NCBI GenBank assembly: GCA_964645985.1 | Contig: CAZYCC010000048.1 | Location: 1-11,173 of the forward strand | Direction of reading: 5' to 3' | Length of the DNA: 11,173 bases | Source of the DNA: CAZYCC01 sp964645985 | Lineage (GTDB): Bacteria; Bacillota; Clostridia; Oscillospirales; CAG-272 | In this document: positions 11,059 through 11,173 of the stretch, piece after piece | Numbering within the stretch: position 1 is the stretch's first letter | Layout of the letters: each line of letters begins with the position of its first letter | The notes under the pieces: generated by a model | Told to the model about the DNA's origin: nothing | Databases searched by the model: none | The model's input: only the letters and a program-made list of their open reading frames with translations | Program-made: the position numbers and the translations under genes

Positions 11059-11173
11059 CTCCTCCTCCATATTTTTCGCCGACACGGGGATGCTTGCAGC
11101 AAAAAATGCGGCGCGAACGGCGGGGTGGGCCGACGCGTTTCCCGTTTCCCCGAAAACGGCACGCCATCTTGCC

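Larger units (their letters stand above)
10860..11173. other. Non-coding region upstream of the deacetylase gene
   Basis: The 314 bases hold the deacetylase leader and promoter, two families of GC-rich short repeats, and a 6-base hairpin (CCGTTT/AAACGG, 11142-11159). Frames remain open on the minus strand, but the translation is Arg/Ala-rich with no domain resemblance, and the promoter lies within it. I see no gene. Confidence 0.6.

Noticed and set aside
10860..11162. N-terminal extension of the deacetylase by about 101 codons
   Set aside because: A TTGCAT-N17-TATAAT promoter lies inside it, the translation is Arg/Ala-rich without a domain, and ATG 10859 gives a normal tail and membrane anchor.

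Overview
The window is about 60% GC and every gene I accept lies on the minus strand. The gene types suggest a high-GC, Gram-positive-type bacterium of the Clostridia, probably a gut Oscillospirales or Christensenellales relative. The pointers are a SipW/TasA-type signal peptide, a BspA-like leucine-rich surface protein, a CE4 deacetylase anchored by one membrane segment, a Firmicutes-style MurD and several M42 peptidases. The taxonomy is inference from gene content only.

In transcription order (right to left) the layout is: (1) 11173-10860, non-coding, GC-rich short repeats ending in a strong sigma70-type promoter; (2) 10859-9492, membrane-anchored polysaccharide deacetylase with a repetitive cytoplasmic tail; (3) 9255-8098, single-pass membrane protein of unknown function with the same overall plan; (4) 7967-6519, murD; (5) 6330-4894, 4747-3377 and 3239-2205, three consecutive M42 aminopeptidase-family genes, of which the middle one has lost nearly all metal-binding residues; (6) 2204-1810, a 395-base regulatory region; (7) 1809 to the left edge, the first 603 codons of a surface protein joining a GC-rich SipW/TasA-type N-terminal part to an AT-rich DUF285/BspA-type repeat domain.

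All intergenic gaps are 130-395 bases, so this is a row of co-oriented genes rather than a tight operon. The deacetylase, MurD and the surface protein point to the cell envelope. The M42 genes would handle cytoplasmic peptides, and the dead middle paralogue may be a structural or regulatory subunit of a heteromeric TET-like assembly.

The most notable features are: the M42 pseudoenzyme between two intact paralogues; in-frame repeats inside the inserts of two M42 genes; a TGTAAA-N5-TGTGAAC motif found four times around the M42 genes; the abrupt composition break inside the surface-protein gene; and a G9 tract just after its signal peptide that could support phase variation. I saw no tRNA, rRNA, CRISPR array, transposase or convincing U-tract terminator.
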